This document shows positions 26,748 to 36,749 of a stretch of 64,000 bases of DNA, piece after piece (within the stretch, counting starts at the first letter, position 1; every line of letters starts with the position of its first letter). The DNA is from Bacillus sp. SD088. Lineage in GTDB: Bacteria > Bacillota > Bacilli > Bacillales > Bacillaceae_C. The stretch covers positions 29,158-93,157 of the forward strand of contig NZ_JADIJK010000022.1 of NCBI RefSeq assembly GCF_017355205.1, given 5' to 3'. The notes below the pieces were generated by a model. That model had not been told where the DNA came from. It searched no databases and saw only the letters and a program-made list of their open reading frames with translations. Position numbers and translations under genes: made by a program.

Positions 26748-27292
26748 TATAACTCAGTTGAAACATTCTCTAATTTATATAAAACATGCCTTCCTAATGG
26801 ATGATCGATTTCAAGTTTTGGATGATTAAATTCTTTTACTTTTCTCATACCAATTCTTTGCATAACCTTCTCCGAATCCTTATTTAGCAATGCCGTAAAT
26901 GAATAAACCTCCGGTAGCTGCAAAGTGTGAAAGGCATAGTTCAGACAGGCCTTCGCACCTTCCATCGCATATCCCTTCTTCCAAAACGGAGAATTTAATC
27001 TCCAACCAATCTCAGTTGAACCATGGAAGTCGGTATCCATCTTGATCGTCAATAAACCAATAAAACCGAGAAATTCCCTCGTCTCCTTTAACTCAAGCGC
27101 CCATATTCCATATCCCTTTTCTTGAAAATGACTTTCGAACCTTTCTACCAATTGATCCGATTCCTCTCTTGTTATCGTGCTAGGGAAATAGCGCATCACC
27201 TGCAAATCCGCATTCATATGGGCAAATGGAATTTTATCTGCCTCTTGCCATCTTCTGAAACCTAATCTTTCTGATTCAAAGGTATATTCCAT
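26747..27292 (-). CDS. GNAT N-acetyltransferase, RimJ/RimL type
   Basis: A 181-residue acetyltransferase starting MEYTFESERLGFRRWQEADK, the standard opening of the RimL-like family (PF13302), with EIGWRLNSPFWKKGYAMEGA (acetyl-CoA binding motif A region) and NYAFHTLQLPEVYSFT followed by N-K-D-SEKVMQRIGMRK. It transfers acetyl to an amine of an unknown acceptor. Start ATG 27292 has AGGAG upstream; the longer frame begins inside the rplI terminator. The stop codon lies in the end of repeat B copy 1. It is not part of the usual dnaC-rplI neighbourhood and may be a late insertion. Confidence 0.85.
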   Translation of the reverse strand: MEYTFESERLGFRRWQEADKIPFAHMNADLQVMRYFPSTITREESDQLVERFESHFQEKGYGIWALELKETREFLGFIGLLTIKMDTDFHGSTEIGWRLNSPFWKKGYAMEGAKACLNYAFHTLQLPEVYSFTALLNKDSEKVMQRIGMRKVKEFNHPKLEIDHPLGRHVLYKLENVSTEL

Positions 27293-27318
27293 TTGCAATC
27301 TCCTGCCTTTGGAGCGAC

Positions 27319-27350
27319 AAAACCGCCTCAATGGGCCTTGAGGCGGTTTT
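27319..27350 (-). terminator. rplI terminator
   Basis: AAAACCGCCTCAA pairs perfectly with TTGAGGCGGTTTT around a six-base loop. It closes the yybS-gdpP-rplI operon. Confidence 0.9.
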
Positions 27351-27360
27351 TCACGTAATT

Positions 27361-27810
27361 TTACTTTTCTTCTGAAACATGCACATCTAATGTGGCGGTC
27401 ACATCTTGATGAAGCTTAACCTCAACTTTTGTAACACCCAATGAACGAATAGCATCTTCCAATAAAATTTTCCGTTTATCTACTTTAATATTATGCGTTT
27501 TTTTCAATTCAGCCGCAATTTGCTTGCTTGTGATGGAGCCAAATAGACGGCCTCCTTCACCTGATTTTGCTGTAAGCTCCACAGTTAACTCTTCCATTTT
27601 CGCCTTTAGCTGTTTCGCTTCCTCTAATTCTTGCTGAGCTTCTTTTTGTTCCTTTTTCTTTTGATTGTCTAGTGACTTCATATTTCCAGAAGTGGCCTCA
27701 GTAGCATAGCCATTTTTTATAAGGAAATTATGTGCATAGCCATCGGCGACATTTTTAACCTCGCCCTTTTTCCCTTTTCCTTTTACATCTTTTAGAAAAA
27801 TAACTTTCAT
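27361..27810 (-). CDS. rplI: 50S ribosomal protein L9
   Basis: 149 residues, the normal L9 length. The N-terminal domain reads [20 protein letters not shown] with [14 protein letters not shown], followed by the long connecting helix rich in K/E/Q and the C-terminal domain ([13 protein letters not shown]). L9 binds 23S rRNA domain V and extends from the L1 side, helping frame maintenance. The start overlaps the gdpP stop by four bases (ATGA). Confidence 0.98.
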   Translation of the reverse strand: MKVIFLKDVKGKGKKGEVKNVADGYAHNFLIKNGYATEATSGNMKSLDNQKKKEQKEAQQELEEAKQLKAKMEELTVELTAKSGEGGRLFGSITSKQIAAELKKTHNIKVDKRKILLEDAIRSLGVTKVEVKLHQDVTATLDVHVSEEK

Positions 27811-29780
27811 TCGTCTTGACTCCCTTCTAGATATTCATCAATGACTTGTTTTAGTTTTAATTCGGCTTCTACAACCTCATATCCTTCTAATTGGACAGCG
27901 GCATTGGATAAATGTCCTCCGCCCCCTAAGGACTCCATGATGATTTGCACATTGACTTCTCCTAAGGATCTTGCACTGATCCCAACAAGGCTTTCAGTCC
28001 GCTTAGAAATGACGAAAGAAGCTGTAACTTGATCCATCGATAGTAAAATATCCGCTGCTTGCGCGATGGTCACGGGGTTATAAATTTCATTTTCTTCCGC
28101 ACTAGCGATAGCAATGCCGTCACGATATAACTCTGCTGTCTCAATCAATTTAGACCGCTTAATATACGTATTTATATCTTCCTTCAGGAAGCTTTGTACC
28201 ATCACGGTATCGGCTCCTTGGGTCCGCAAATATGATGCAGCATCAAAGGTACGTGAACCAGTTCGAAGTGTAAAGCTCTTTGTATCAACAATAATACCAG
28301 ATAATAGGGCTGTTGCTTCTAATGAATTTAATTTCTTCACTTTTGGTTGATATTCCAATAACTCTGTTACAAGCTCAGCTGTCGAGGAAGCATATGGTTC
28401 CATATAGACTAGCAAAGGCTTTTTAATAAAATCCTCGCTTCTGCGATGATGGTCCATAACCACAATTCGTTCGGTCTTCCCTAATAAACGCTCTTCAATC
28501 ACAAGAGAAGGTTTATGTGTATCCACAACAACTAATAAAGTATGATCTGTTATTAATTCCATTGCTTCATCTGGACTGATGAGCTTTGAATACAGATCAG
28601 GATAATCCTTCATTTTCTCAATCAGTCTTTGAACAGAAATATCAATATTGTCAAAATCAACGACGATATAGCCATCAATCTGATTCAATTCTGCCGTTTT
28701 TCGAATTCCGATCGAAGCACCAATGGCATCCATGTCAGGGAATTTATGGCCCATGACAATCACTTGGTCACTTTCAACCATTAATTCCTTTAATGCATGG
28801 GAAATGACACGCGCTCGCACTCTTGTGCGTTTTTCCATCGGATTGGTCTTGCCGCCATAAAACTTTACCTTACCATTTGGCAGCTTAATCGCAACTTGGT
28901 CTCCCCCTCGGCCTAACGCCAAATCTAGACTGGATTGTGCGAGTTCTCCTAATTCAGGAAGTGAGTAATCTCCTACGCCTATCCCAATACTTAATGTCAG
29001 AGGGACATTTTCCTTACCGGTTGTTTCCCTCACTGTATCTAATATGGAAAATTTACCTGTTTCCAACTCGCGAAAAATCTTTTCATTTAATAAGATCACA
29101 AACCGATCAGATGATGTTCTTTTTAAAAAGATTCCATGTTCTAATGCCCAATCATTTATTAATGATGTAATAAGGTTACTTAAACCACTCCGAGCCTGGT
29201 CATCCATTCCTTGAGTCGCATCATCATAATTATCCATTACAATGACTCCGATGATATCTTTATCCTCCGCATACTGTCTTGCTAAAGCCATTTGTTCCGT
29301 CACATCAAAGAAGTAAAGTAATTTTTCTTCATGTTTCATCACGACACGGAATTTCTGATGACGAATCGTCACAATATCGCTCTCAATATCTTGCTTAATT
29401 AATGGAATAAGCTGCTCCCCTACTTCATATAAGGAACGACCTATAAGAGAAGTCTCATTAAAACAGGAGGCCATATAAGAATTGGACCACTCAATATAAT
29501 AATCATCGTTAATGAGTATGATCCCAATTGGCATTTCTAACAAGGCTTCCTCTCCAACCTTTTTCACTCGATAAGAAAGGGTTTTGACATATTCCTCTCT
29601 TGCCTTCACCATCTTATTTTCCCAGAAGACAGCAAGCAAAAACAAGGCCAAGAGCATAAAAGCACCCGCTAGCGCAACCCATATGTTCGTCAAGCCAATA
29701 TAAATAAGCAAAACAACTGCCACGGCCATGATGCCATATAGTGGATATAGCGATTTGCGCTCCTTTAAATAAAAAGGCAT
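27807..29780 (-). CDS. gdpP: GdpP cyclic-di-AMP phosphodiesterase
   Basis: A 657-residue membrane protein: two N-terminal helices (about 12-52), a heme-binding PAS-like domain, a degenerate GGDEF domain (the motif position reads [11 protein letters not shown]), then DHH ([18 protein letters not shown]) and DHHA1 ([16 protein letters not shown]). The DHH/DHHA1 part hydrolyses c-di-AMP to pApA, controlling potassium and osmotic balance, wall stress and beta-lactam tolerance. All metal-binding aspartates and histidines appear intact. Operon: yybS-gdpP-rplI, as in B. subtilis. Confidence 0.97.
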   Translation of the reverse strand: MPFYLKERKSLYPLYGIMAVAVVLLIYIGLTNIWVALAGAFMLLALFLLAVFWENKMVKAREEYVKTLSYRVKKVGEEALLEMPIGIILINDDYYIEWSNSYMASCFNETSLIGRSLYEVGEQLIPLIKQDIESDIVTIRHQKFRVVMKHEEKLLYFFDVTEQMALARQYAEDKDIIGVIVMDNYDDATQGMDDQARSGLSNLITSLINDWALEHGIFLKRTSSDRFVILLNEKIFRELETGKFSILDTVRETTGKENVPLTLSIGIGVGDYSLPELGELAQSSLDLALGRGGDQVAIKLPNGKVKFYGGKTNPMEKRTRVRARVISHALKELMVESDQVIVMGHKFPDMDAIGASIGIRKTAELNQIDGYIVVDFDNIDISVQRLIEKMKDYPDLYSKLISPDEAMELITDHTLLVVVDTHKPSLVIEERLLGKTERIVVMDHHRRSEDFIKKPLLVYMEPYASSTAELVTELLEYQPKVKKLNSLEATALLSGIIVDTKSFTLRTGSRTFDAASYLRTQGADTVMVQSFLKEDINTYIKRSKLIETAELYRDGIAIASAEENEIYNPVTIAQAADILLSMDQVTASFVISKRTESLVGISARSLGEVNVQIIMESLGGGGHLSNAAVQLEGYEVVEAELKLKQVIDEYLEGSQDE

Positions 29781-29808
29781 CCCTTCAGCTCCTTTAAAAA
29801 ACTTGTTC

Positions 29809-30750
29809 CTACACTTTAGTATTCATACGCTGCCGCAAACTAAAACCTATATCAATTATACCTAACACACTTACAATTGAAAGCAAAAACGGTAAGAAAA
29901 TCGTGGCAACAACCACCAAAATCGGTATGACTATCACCCATCTTTTCATATGGGCATAGTAAAAAACAAAAGATAATCCCTGAATCACTAATAAGAATTG
30001 AAGCAAAAAGGTTGCATTCAAAATCACCATTTGAAAGTACGAATTAGTGTCATCTGTAATGAACATCGAGCACAATAGGACAATTAAGTATATCCATACC
30101 ATTGCTTTAGAGAAAGTTACATTACGAAAAGGACGAAATTTCGGAACTTGCACCTTTAAGCGCTTAACAATGGGAAAGTTCACAGCGATCAAAATCAGAA
30201 CAGTAATAAACGCCCCACCAGCTAATATAGTAGGAGCCATTGAACCAATTAGATTCCCCATCCCCAATAACTGTTCCCTTAATTCTGTCGTTGGCGTTTG
30301 TCCCAAAGCTGTTAAGGTATCCATGTATTGATTCACAGTATTCTTAAACATTTGTTGATATTCATCAATGAAGTCTAATTGGAAGAATACCTTTGCTGCA
30401 ACAAATACTAATAACAAACTAAACAAAAATCCTATGCTAGAAGCAATATAAATATTCCCTTTCTTCTCATTCTTCTGTATGCCATATCCCATTATTAATC
30501 CTGTAATCCCATATAAAATTGTAATGGTTACACCTAGAACGGATCCTATAAAGAAGGAAAGAATGAAAGCAAGAACAAAAAAAAGAAGCGAATATTTCGT
30601 TGGATGCTTAGCAGCATATAAAAGAAACGGCAAAACAAAAAACAATTGAAATAGAATTGCCGAAAATGGCACATAAATGGCTATTCCAAGCATAATCGAG
30701 AAAATCGCTAACAACATAGCCCCTTCTGTTATCATACGGGCATTTCCCAC
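29809..30750 (-). CDS. yybS: YybS-family polytopic membrane protein (DUF2232)
   Basis: A 313-residue protein of about eight hydrophobic helices with no soluble domain, first gene of the gdpP-rplI operon. The GTG start at 30750 follows GAGGGGTGA. The family (DUF2232) resembles the membrane S-components of ECF-type transporters by topology, but no ligand is established. Position next to gdpP is conserved in Bacillales. Confidence 0.88.
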   Translation of the reverse strand: MGNARMITEGAMLLAIFSIMLGIAIYVPFSAILFQLFFVLPFLLYAAKHPTKYSLLFFVLAFILSFFIGSVLGVTITILYGITGLIMGYGIQKNEKKGNIYIASSIGFLFSLLLVFVAAKVFFQLDFIDEYQQMFKNTVNQYMDTLTALGQTPTTELREQLLGMGNLIGSMAPTILAGGAFITVLILIAVNFPIVKRLKVQVPKFRPFRNVTFSKAMVWIYLIVLLCSMFITDDTNSYFQMVILNATFLLQFLLVIQGLSFVFYYAHMKRWVIVIPILVVVATIFLPFLLSIVSVLGIIDIGFSLRQRMNTKV

Positions 30751-30984
30751 TTTGTCACCCCTCTTAATTCATATACCCTTCTATTTTACCGATGATTGCC
30801 ATAACCTTCAACCTTGCCACCCTAGATTTAAAAAGAAATGAAGATCGACTTTCCGAAGGGATGTGAATGCGCTATCAATATTTACTCCACTATTATCGTT
30901 CTGCATATTCTTTAAAACAGTGATTTCAAAGAAAAGTATCCCTCTTTTAAGGTTTCCATAAGAAACACTAATTAATATCCATTA

Positions 30985-31260
30985 AGAAAAGCGCAAGGCG
31001 CCCGCCTATCGTCGACAAGCAAATGTCCTGAACCTAGAAAGGGTGTATTTTCCCTTTATAGGTTCAGGGTTATTTCATGGAACATCGGCTAAGTTCGCGA
31101 CGTCCTGTCGCTCGTCTGCACTAGTACATCCTGTACGTCGCAACGCCGATGGGCTCGCTCCTGCGAGCCTCGAGCCGATGGCGCCTGAAGCTGGACAACA
31201 ACTGCCCAGCCTTGAAGCAATCTTAAGAAAAATTTTATACTTTCTTATCTTTTTAAAAAT
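30985..31260. repeat. dispersed repeat A, copy 2 (with extra module)
   Basis: It begins GAAAAGCGCAAGGCGCCCGC, has GTCGACAAGCAAATGTCCTG, an internal hairpin of AAAGGG/CCCTTT, then an extra module GGAACATCGGCTAAGTTCGC with GACGTCCTGTCGC, and ends GATGGCGCCTGAAGCTGGA. The tail AAAATTTTATACTTTCTTAT matches that after copy 1. It fills most of the 556-base gap between yybS and rpsR, which holds no gene. Confidence 0.75.
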
Positions 31261-31261
31261 A

Positions 31262-31296
31262 AAAAGAGCAGAAGGTTTTACCCTTACTGCCCTTTT
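31262..31296 (-). terminator. rpsR terminator
   Basis: AAAAGGGCAGTAAGG pairs with CCTTCTGCTCTTTT (minus strand), followed by TATTTTT. It ends the rpsF-ssb-rpsR operon. Confidence 0.8.
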
Positions 31297-31306
31297 ACTT
31301 CTATCA

Positions 31307-31603
<297 letters not shown>

Positions 31604-31634
31604 TTAAATGTATTTCATTTCATCGAATCAAGCT

Positions 31635-32153
31635 CTAAAACGGTAGATCATCATCCGAAATATCGATAGGTTCTCCATCATTTGAGAACGGATCATCATT
31701 GGATCGAGTAAAATTCTGGTTGTTACTCTGGTTAATGCGCTGACCCTGATTTGAACCATGAGAATAATTGGAGTTTCCCTGATCTCCTCCAAATTGGTTC
31801 CCACCAAAATCCCCTCTCCGGTCCGATGTTGAACTTTTAGGTTCAAGAAATTGCACATTGTCTGCTACAACTTCAGTGATATATACGCGTTTACCATCTT
31901 GTCCTTCAAAATTACGTGTTTGAATTCGCCCGTCTACACCAGCCAAGCTTCCCTTTTTCAAGAAATTAGCTGCATTTTCAGCTTGGCGACGCCATGTCAC
32001 GCATTGAACAAAGTCAGCTTCCCGCTCACCTTGTTGGTTCGTAAAAGTACGGTTAACAGCTAGAGTAAATGTTGCAACGGCAACTCCATTGGGAGTATAT
32101 CGCAAATCCGGATCCTTCGTTAAACGACCTACTAAGACAACTCGGTTCATCAT
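31635..32153 (-). CDS. ssb: single-stranded DNA-binding protein SsbA
   Basis: 172 residues: OB-fold ([20 protein letters not shown] to about residue 106), a flexible Gly/Asn/Gln-rich linker, and the acidic tip ISDDDLPF that recruits replication and repair proteins. It coats single-stranded DNA at forks as a tetramer. ATG 32153 (MM) chosen; three more codons upstream are open. It is the middle gene of the rpsF-ssb-rpsR operon, typically SOS- and DnaA-responsive in B. subtilis. Confidence 0.98.
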   Translation of the reverse strand: MMNRVVLVGRLTKDPDLRYTPNGVAVATFTLAVNRTFTNQQGEREADFVQCVTWRRQAENAANFLKKGSLAGVDGRIQTRNFEGQDGKRVYITEVVADNVQFLEPKSSTSDRRGDFGGNQFGGDQGNSNYSHGSNQGQRINQSNNQNFTRSNDDPFSNDGEPIDISDDDLPF

Positions 32154-32195
32154 CAGAATCAACCTCTTCCCGATTTACTTCTCTTTTTTTATAAA

Positions 32196-32211
32196 TGTTC
32201 CACGTGAAACA
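32196..32211. other. parS: parS site between rpsF and ssb
   Basis: TGTTCCACGTGAAACA, a perfect match to the ParB consensus, located in the 61-base gap between rpsF and ssb, about 21 kb left of dnaA. Confidence 0.92.
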
Positions 32212-32214
32212 TTT

Positions 32215-32502
32215 TTATTTTTCATCTTTAACAACAATATGGCGAATGATATCACCGTTGATCTTCGCAAGTCGTTCAAATTCCTGAACAGCTTCAGGAT
32301 TAGCATTTGCATGGATTAAGTGGTAAAGTCCTTCACGGAACTCCTCAATCTCATATGCAAGACGACGCTTGCCCCAATCTTTTGAATCGATGATTTCCGC
32401 ACCATTTGAAGTAAGAACGCCATCAAAACGCTCAACAAGAGCCTTTTTAGCCTCTTCTTCAATATTCGGACGGATAATGTACATAATTTCGTACTTTTTC
32501 AT
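32215..32502 (-). CDS. rpsF: 30S ribosomal protein S6
   Basis: 95 residues: [58 protein letters not shown], the typical S6 ferredoxin-like fold. It forms a heterodimer with S18 on 16S rRNA. First gene of the rpsF-ssb-rpsR operon with GGGAGGTGA before the ATG. The family often controls its own mRNA through an S6:S18 leader; I did not resolve such a structure here. Confidence 0.98.
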   Translation of the reverse strand: MKKYEIMYIIRPNIEEEAKKALVERFDGVLTSNGAEIIDSKDWGKRRLAYEIEEFREGLYHLIHANANPEAVQEFERLAKINGDIIRHIVVKDEK

Positions 32503-32542
32503 CGTATAGTCACCTCCCTATGGTCTATGCGGCTCTTTTATC

Positions 32543-32723
32543 TGAAAAGCGGAAGCGTCTTGGTAGGATAAACGGCTAAAGACACGACGGCCTGTCGCAA
32601 CATCGTTTTGACCTACGTCCTGTAGTCCTCCGTCAAGCAAATGTTCTTTCAACAAGGAAGTCTGTTTTTTGACTTCATTGGTGGAAGGTTATTTGCCCTC
32701 GATGGGCTAAGCGCTGCAGCTAA
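32543..32723. repeat. dispersed repeat A, copy 3
   Basis: It begins GAAAAGCGGAAGCGTCTTGG, includes GTCAAGCAAATGTTC, a hairpin AAGTC...GACTT, and ends GATGGGCTAAGCGCTGCAGCTA. The same order of parts as copies 1, 2 and 5, with degenerate sequence. It occupies the rpsF upstream region (32503-32820), which has no gene. Confidence 0.65.
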
Positions 32724-32819
32724 TCTATGATAAAGAGCAAGGAGCAATTTGCATTACTCACAATAATTTATTCTATCACAATGGCGGACAGGTTGCAATA
32801 TCCCCAGCCACAACCAATA

Positions 32820-32866
32820 AAAAAATCCGAATGAAGAAACATGATCATGTTCTTCACTCGAATTTT
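32820..32866. terminator. bidirectional hairpin after PAP2 gene
   Basis: AAAATCCGAATGAAGAA..CATG and its near-complement CATG.TTCTTCACTCGAATTTT form a long stem with A/T runs at both ends, just past the PAP2 phosphatase stop. Confidence 0.75.
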
Positions 32867-32899
32867 ATGTAGCATTGAATGAATAATAACTCACTAATT

Positions 32900-33508
32900 T
32901 TACTTTTTCATTGTAAATTCATGGTCCCTTTTCCCAAATAATTTTTCCTCAATTCGATTATAGATTCCAATGATCCAATTAAAAATAGGTTCTAAATATC
33001 GACTCAAGGACATAATGATCATCGTGACAAGCAAAGCAATCACTGCACCTGCTAGTACATCTGTTGGGTAATGGACACCGATGTACAGTCGGGAAATTGC
33101 CATAAAGACAGCCATAAATAGCAGAATACTCCCCCACCTTTTCTGCCTCCAAAACAAGGCAATCGCTAATGCAAAAGCACCACCTGAATGATTACTTGGA
33201 AATGAAGGATCGGTCTCTAATTTATCGCTTAAAAAATTCACATCATGATTCACAAATGGTCGTGGCCTAAAATACATCCATTCAATTATTTTATTGACGC
33301 CAAGTGTGAAAATCGCAATCGTAAAAGCAAATAAAACAATTTGTCGATTTGTATTTTTATTTTTTGTTGGTACAAACCATAGAAAGATAAAAACGAGTCC
33401 AAAAAGAATTGGTCCAAATTTAGAAAAGTAAATAATGAACTGATCTAACCAATGACTTTGACCAGCAAGCTGATTGACTAATTTAAACAACTGATAATCG
33501 ATATTCAT
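32900..33508 (-). CDS. PAP2-family undecaprenyl-diphosphate phosphatase (BcrC-like)
   Basis: A 202-residue membrane phosphatase with the three PAP2 signatures: KIIEWMYFRPRPF (about 74-86), PSNHSGG (about 103-109) and SRLYIGVHYPTDVLAG (about 138-153), among five to six helices. BcrC-type enzymes dephosphorylate undecaprenyl diphosphate outside the membrane to recycle the lipid carrier of wall synthesis, and give bacitracin resistance. The residues closely resemble BcrC; a broader PAP2 specificity cannot be ruled out. Confidence 0.88.
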   Translation of the reverse strand: MNIDYQLFKLVNQLAGQSHWLDQFIIYFSKFGPILFGLVFIFLWFVPTKNKNTNRQIVLFAFTIAIFTLGVNKIIEWMYFRPRPFVNHDVNFLSDKLETDPSFPSNHSGGAFALAIALFWRQKRWGSILLFMAVFMAISRLYIGVHYPTDVLAGAVIALLVTMIIMSLSRYLEPIFNWIIGIYNRIEEKLFGKRDHEFTMKK

Positions 33509-33601
33509 GCTGTTCCCCTTCTCTAATAATCAAGAAATTTCTCATTTTGATTTTCCATTATACCATAGTGAGAAAAGGCATTGGGCATTTTCCATAAAAA
33601 A

Positions 33602-33628
33602 ACTCGGTGAGTTTTATCCTCACCGAGT
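33602..33628 (-). terminator. terminator after DUF378 gene
   Basis: ACTCGGTGAG and CTCACCGAGT form a perfect 10-bp stem with a 7-base loop, followed by TTTTTT on the minus strand. Confidence 0.88.
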
Positions 33629-33633
33629 CTTTG

Positions 33634-33957
33634 TTAAAATTCTTCTTCATCCTCGTTTTCGTACGCTTCTAAAGAGGGATTATATAATCGATCGACATCT
33701 GGTTCTTCTGCAAATTCTGTTGCAAAGTCAGTATTTCTAAAAGCTGACTCATTCCCCTCTACAGCATCTTCATCAAAGAAATAGACAATACTTCCAAGTC
33801 CCGCAAGGCCAACTAAAGTATAGACAATTCGGGAAAGACCTGCAGCCTGTCCACCAAAGATCGCAGCGACTAAATCAAACTGGAATAAACCAATTAGCCC
33901 CCAATTTATGGCTCCTATAATGACTAATGCTAGCGCAATCCGCTTTAACGTTGTCAT
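33634..33957 (-). CDS. DUF378 small membrane protein with acidic tail
   Basis: A 107-residue protein with two membrane helices (ALALVIIGAINWGLIGLF and IVYTLVGLAGLGSIVYFF). The INWGLIGLF motif defines DUF378 (YuzA type). After about residue 62 it carries an unusual acidic extension (EDAVEGNESAF to YENEDEEEF) of about 45 residues that simple DUF378 proteins of about 75 residues lack. Function unknown. Confidence 0.8.
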   Translation of the reverse strand: MTTLKRIALALVIIGAINWGLIGLFQFDLVAAIFGGQAAGLSRIVYTLVGLAGLGSIVYFFDEDAVEGNESAFRNTDFATEFAEEPDVDRLYNPSLEAYENEDEEEF

Positions 33958-34081
33958 GTAAGCACACCTCTTTTATGCCAAATTGAATCAATTATTTGAT
34001 TCCAGTTTATTATTTGTCTGGCGAGGTGGTTTTATACATAGATATTATCTCCTTGACTTTTCTTAGACAAAACGAAATTTA

Positions 34082-35080
34082 TTATTGTCCAGCAACGTCA
34101 CGTTTGGCAAAGAATATCCATGATAACAATAGAAAGACGACATAATACACAATCAAAATCGTTATAGAAAAGCCTAGAGACATTCCTTCTGCGATTGGCG
34201 ATCCTCCATTTTCAAAATAAGGCTTCAAATTTGTATTTGAAAACAGAATGTATTTAGACCAACTATACTTAGAGAAGAAGGCGACAATCGAGTTACCTGT
34301 GAACATAAGGAATACGGCTACTCCAATCGCCAATGTTCCGTTGCGGAAAACCGCCGAAATCATGAATGCAAAGGTCGCCATCATAACTAGATTGACGATT
34401 TTGAAACCATAGCCGGAAGCAATCTCTTTAATAACATTTAAATGTGTAAAATCGGGATTATCAGAAAAGATGTCCGTTGGAACAATTATTTCGGGATTTA
34501 GTCCTTCCACCCCGAATATGAGCGCACCAATAATCCATGAGAAAATAAACACGAATAGTAATGTCAAAAGCGCAAACAATAACACCGATATATATTTAGA
34601 CAACAGGATTTGCGTACGCGAAATAGGACGGATTAATAGCAGCTTAATCGTGCCCCATCTGAATTCCTGTGCAACAATTCCCGCTGCAACAATAATTGTA
34701 AATAGACTAACAAGCGAGAGAAGAAGTTCATTGTCCTTAACAAATTGCCAAGCACCGTATTGGGTCGGCTGAATGTCATTTTCTAGGTAATAGTTATTCT
34801 TGGCCACCCTGCTCATGTCCGGTCCGACAATAAAGGCGTCTTCATTTTCCTCAAGTTTTTTCTGGTATTCTTCGTTTTCTTTTTCCAGTTGTTTATTTTC
34901 ATCTTGCATTACTTCACGCCAGTTATCTTGTTGGTATTTATCTTCAAGATCACCAACTGTCTTTGTCATCACACCTAAACCAATAATGATAACTGCCATA
35001 AAGATATACATAATCCATGTTGACTTGCGTATGTATACTTTGAATTCTTCGTTAAATACTAGTCTGAAAAATCTACTCAA
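34082..35080 (-). CDS. ABC-2 type transporter permease
   Basis: A 332-residue permease: one helix at about 25-40, a long extracellular coiled-coil loop (DKYQQDNWREVMQDENKQLE), then five helices (from LLSLVSLFTIIVAAGIVAQE), with FRWGTIKLLLIRPISRTQIL typical of ABC-2 exporters of the bacitracin/lantibiotic-immunity type. I chose TTG 35080 because GGGGAG lies seven bases upstream; it overlaps the ATPase stop by eight bases. Exports an unknown substrate with the ATPase below. Confidence 0.88.
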   Translation of the reverse strand: MSRFFRLVFNEEFKVYIRKSTWIMYIFMAVIIIGLGVMTKTVGDLEDKYQQDNWREVMQDENKQLEKENEEYQKKLEENEDAFIVGPDMSRVAKNNYYLENDIQPTQYGAWQFVKDNELLLSLVSLFTIIVAAGIVAQEFRWGTIKLLLIRPISRTQILLSKYISVLLFALLTLLFVFIFSWIIGALIFGVEGLNPEIIVPTDIFSDNPDFTHLNVIKEIASGYGFKIVNLVMMATFAFMISAVFRNGTLAIGVAVFLMFTGNSIVAFFSKYSWSKYILFSNTNLKPYFENGGSPIAEGMSLGFSITILIVYYVVFLLLSWIFFAKRDVAGQ

Positions 35081-35990
35081 TGATGTTCTCCCCAATCAAA
35101 TTAAAGAATTTATCTTCCAGGGAGTCGTTGGATATGTTGACCTGGTAGACATGAATGTCATTGGCAATGAGCGTCTTAACGACATTAGGCACATCCGATT
35201 TTTCACATTTGAAGATGATTTGGCCATCTCTGGTACTTGTCTCAAATTCAAATTCTCTTTTAAGCACCTGAAGTGTTTCATTGGTAGGTTCAGATTCAAC
35301 CATGATTTGCTTGAGATGTTGGTCCTCATGGTCACGTACATATTCTGTTGCAATCAATTCACCATTTTTGATGATGCCGATCCGATCACACATGAGTTCT
35401 ATTTCAGATAAAAGGTGGCTGGATATAATTACGGCAACCCCTTCTTCCTCAGCAAGCTTACGAATATATTGACGGATTTCACGGATACCGGCAGGATCAA
35501 GTCCGTTTGTCGGTTCATCAAGGATAAGTATGGAAGGTCTGTGAAGTAGAGCTTGAGCAATACCAAGTCGTTGCCGCATACCAAGTGAATATCTCCCCAC
35601 TTTTTCCTTAATTGGCTTTTCCATACCGAGCAATTTGACGACTTCCCATATGCGCTCTTCTGTAATACCAGGGATCATTCGGGCAAAATGACGCAAATTC
35701 TGCAATCCACTCATAAATTGATAAAGTTCGGGATTTTCAACAATCGCACCAACATGACGCACAGCTTCATTGAAATCAGTCTTAATACTGCTGCCACAGA
35801 TCCGAATGTCCCCTTTCGACAGCTTCATTAGACCAACGATCATGCGGATTGTCGTCGTCTTACCAGCACCATTTGGTCCAAGAAAACCAAACACTTCTCC
35901 TTTGTTGACAGTAAATGAAAGATTATTAATAATTTTCCTTTTTCCGATGGTTTTCTCTACATTGATTAATTCCATCGCTGTTTCAGCCAT
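35073..35990 (-). CDS. ABC transporter ATP-binding protein
   Basis: A 305-residue ATPase with Walker A FLGPNGAGKTTTIRMIVGLM (about 36-55), signature YSLGMRQRLGIAQALLH, Walker B ILILDEPTNGLDPAGI and H-loop ISSHLLSEIE, plus a C-terminal domain usual in drug/peptide exporters (BcrA/CcmA class). Start ATG 35990 follows GTGGGG. It forms the power unit for the permease encoded next. No two-component system is adjacent, so regulation is not evident. Confidence 0.93.
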   Translation of the reverse strand: MAETAMELINVEKTIGKRKIINNLSFTVNKGEVFGFLGPNGAGKTTTIRMIVGLMKLSKGDIRICGSSIKTDFNEAVRHVGAIVENPELYQFMSGLQNLRHFARMIPGITEERIWEVVKLLGMEKPIKEKVGRYSLGMRQRLGIAQALLHRPSILILDEPTNGLDPAGIREIRQYIRKLAEEEGVAVIISSHLLSEIELMCDRIGIIKNGELIATEYVRDHEDQHLKQIMVESEPTNETLQVLKREFEFETSTRDGQIIFKCEKSDVPNVVKTLIANDIHVYQVNISNDSLEDKFFNLIGENIIE

Positions 35991-36087
35991 ATACAGATTC
36001 CCCACTTTCTGTTCATTACATATACGTTTAAGAGGCAGCTAAAGTTTCAATTCACATAAAATTTAGTCACTATAGGAAACATAACCA

Positions 36088-36372
36088 TTACTTCAAATCG
36101 TGAGACTTCATCTTATCTAGTTCCCTTTTTCTACTTTTTTTGAGAGTTTCTCTACCTGATGTCCAAATTGAAAGTAAAATAACTGTTCCTAACGTTAGGA
36201 TAAACCAAAAATCTTTCTCACCAACTACTCCCCCTCCAAATCTCAGATACATCATTAAGGCAACAAAACATACTGGTAACACTGCACCCCAAAATGCCTT
36301 CTCTCTTGTTGATAGAAAATGCTGAACAACCAATGTTAAAATTGATAATAATGAATTAATAAGCCACCCCAC
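36088..36372 (-). CDS. small membrane protein paired with DUF2089 regulator
   Basis: A 94-residue protein with three likely helices (NSLLSILTLVVQHFL, FWGAVLPVCFVALMMYL, FWFILTLGTVILLSIW) and a basic tail. GTG 36372 overlaps the stop of the DUF2089 gene by one base (TAGTG), so they are translationally coupled. I do not recognise the family. Confidence 0.65.
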   Translation of the reverse strand: MGWLINSLLSILTLVVQHFLSTREKAFWGAVLPVCFVALMMYLRFGGGVVGEKDFWFILTLGTVILLSIWTSGRETLKKSRKRELDKMKSHDLK

Positions 36373-36671
36373 TATAAGCGTTCCTTTTCTTTTTTATATT
36401 TTTCTATAATTAATTTCGCTTCTTCCAAATTAATCCGATCATCAATCGATAGCTGTTTAATGAATTTTATAAAATCCTCATTATCAGTAGCATCATTTAA
36501 TTTTATTTTTTCAATCAATCTATCCAATTTAATCCTCACTGTTGGATAAGAAACTCCATAAATTTTTGCGATCTCTTTTAGAGAACCTGAATTCATCACA
36601 AATTTCTTAATGAATTCCACATCCTCCTCATCTAAAGATAAGATCCAATTTGGCACATCTTTAATATCCAT
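36372..36671 (-). CDS. DUF2089-family helix-turn-helix protein
   Basis: A 99-residue protein: VPNWILSLDEEDVEFIKKFV, then SLKEIAKIYGVSYPTVRIKLD, a helix-turn-helix of the DUF2089 type, and a helical C-terminal half. GGAGAGGTGAC precedes the ATG. Such proteins usually sit upstream of a small membrane protein and probably regulate their own operon. A 10-bp perfect palindrome lies 53 bases upstream, a likely operator. Signal unknown. Confidence 0.78.
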   Translation of the reverse strand: MDIKDVPNWILSLDEEDVEFIKKFVMNSGSLKEIAKIYGVSYPTVRIKLDRLIEKIKLNDATDNEDFIKFIKQLSIDDRINLEEAKLIIEKYKKEKERL

Positions 36672-36723
36672 TTAGTCACCTCTCCTCACTCAATGTATAA
36701 ATTTACTTTAACATAAATATAAT

Positions 36724-36749
36724 AAAAGTTAAAGTTTAGTTTAACTTTT
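36724..36749. promoter_or_regulatory. palindrome, possible DUF2089 operator
   Basis: AAAAGTTAAA-GTTTAG-TTTAACTTTT, perfect 10-bp arms, in the promoter region of the DUF2089 pair. The neighbouring TTTACTTTAACATAAA contains a similar half-site. Confidence 0.45.
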
